NCBI GenBank assembly: GCA_001780895.1
Contig: MFJJ01000001.1
Location: forward strand, 16,237 to 22,660
Direction of reading: 5' to 3'
Length of the DNA stretch: 6,424 bases
Source of the DNA: Candidatus Gottesmanbacteria bacterium RIFCSPHIGHO2_01_FULL_46_14
GTDB lineage: Bacteria; Patescibacteriota; Microgenomatia; UBA10105; UBA927
Shown here: piece after piece, positions 6,403 through 6,424 of the stretch
Layout: each line of letters starts with the position of its first letter
Numbering within the stretch: position 1 is the first letter of the stretch
Translations under genes and position numbers: made by a program
Notes under the pieces: model-generated
What the model was told of the DNA's origin: nothing
Seen by the model: the letters and a program-made list of their open reading frames with translations, nothing else
Database searches by the model: none

Positions 6403-6424
6403 AAAGCCAGATCCCATCTTTCCT
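6280..6424. repeat. Long inverted repeat at the right end, fold-back junction
   Basis: Positions 6369-6424 are the reverse complement of 6280-6335 at 53 of 56 bases, around a 33-nt loop (6336-6368). The outer arm begins at the very last base of the window. The three mismatches all lie in the loop-proximal half, at 6309/6395, 6323/6381 and 6330/6374, and the distal 29 bases are identical. The left arm and the loop encode normal NERD sequence, so the right arm is the intruding copy. The junction lies near GTTTTCTTATTT (6369-6380), where a similar sequence in inverse orientation (6324-6335) offers short homology for template switching. An amplification or assembly chimera is the most likely cause. 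A real palindromic rearrangement is the alternative. Confidence 0.9.

Noticed and set aside
6369..6424. The terminal hairpin as a transcription terminator
   Set aside because: The stem is 56 bp with a 33-nt loop, lies within NERD coding sequence and has no T-tract after it. A copied inverted arm explains it better.

Overview
The window looks like bacterial chromosomal or metagenomic DNA of low to moderate GC. A low-GC Firmicute such as a Clostridia lineage is plausible, but the sequence does not fix the taxon. It holds two gene blocks that point away from each other across a 200 bp, AT-rich intergenic region (1600-1799). There are no rRNA or tRNA genes, no CRISPR array and no insertion sequence.

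Left block, minus strand (1599 down to 1): four closely spaced genes that probably form one operon. In order of transcription they are an unrecognised 239-aa protein (880-1599), an 85-aa protein resembling the DUF5659 family (554-811), an unrecognised 116-aa protein whose start overlaps the previous stop by 8 bases (211-561), and a small protein cut by the left edge of the window (start at 167). None shows a clear enzymatic motif. Such runs of small unknown genes are common in mobile or accessory DNA.

Right block, plus strand (1800 to the end): a compact, defence-like cluster. It encodes a C5-cytosine DNA methyltransferase with all hallmark motifs (1800-2921), a Vsr-type mismatch endonuclease (2968-3372), an 887-aa protein with no recognisable enzymatic motif that I tentatively compare to DrmE of class 2 DISARM (3393-6056), and the start of a NERD-domain nuclease protein (from 6058). 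The gaps are 46, 20 and 1 nt, so co-transcription is likely. The working model is that the methyltransferase marks self DNA, Vsr repairs the T:G mismatches created when 5-methylcytosine deaminates (or acts as a nuclease itself), and the 887-aa protein and the NERD protein form the effector side. The combination lacks the DISARM genes drmA, drmB and drmC in the visible part and could be a variant or undescribed system.

The right end of the window is suspect. Its last 56 bases (6369-6424) are a 53/56 reverse-complement copy of 6280-6335, which lies inside the NERD coding sequence. The copy creates the stop codon at 6400-6402. The apparent 114-aa NERD protein is therefore best read as a gene truncated by a fold-back chimera or rearrangement, not as a complete small protein.
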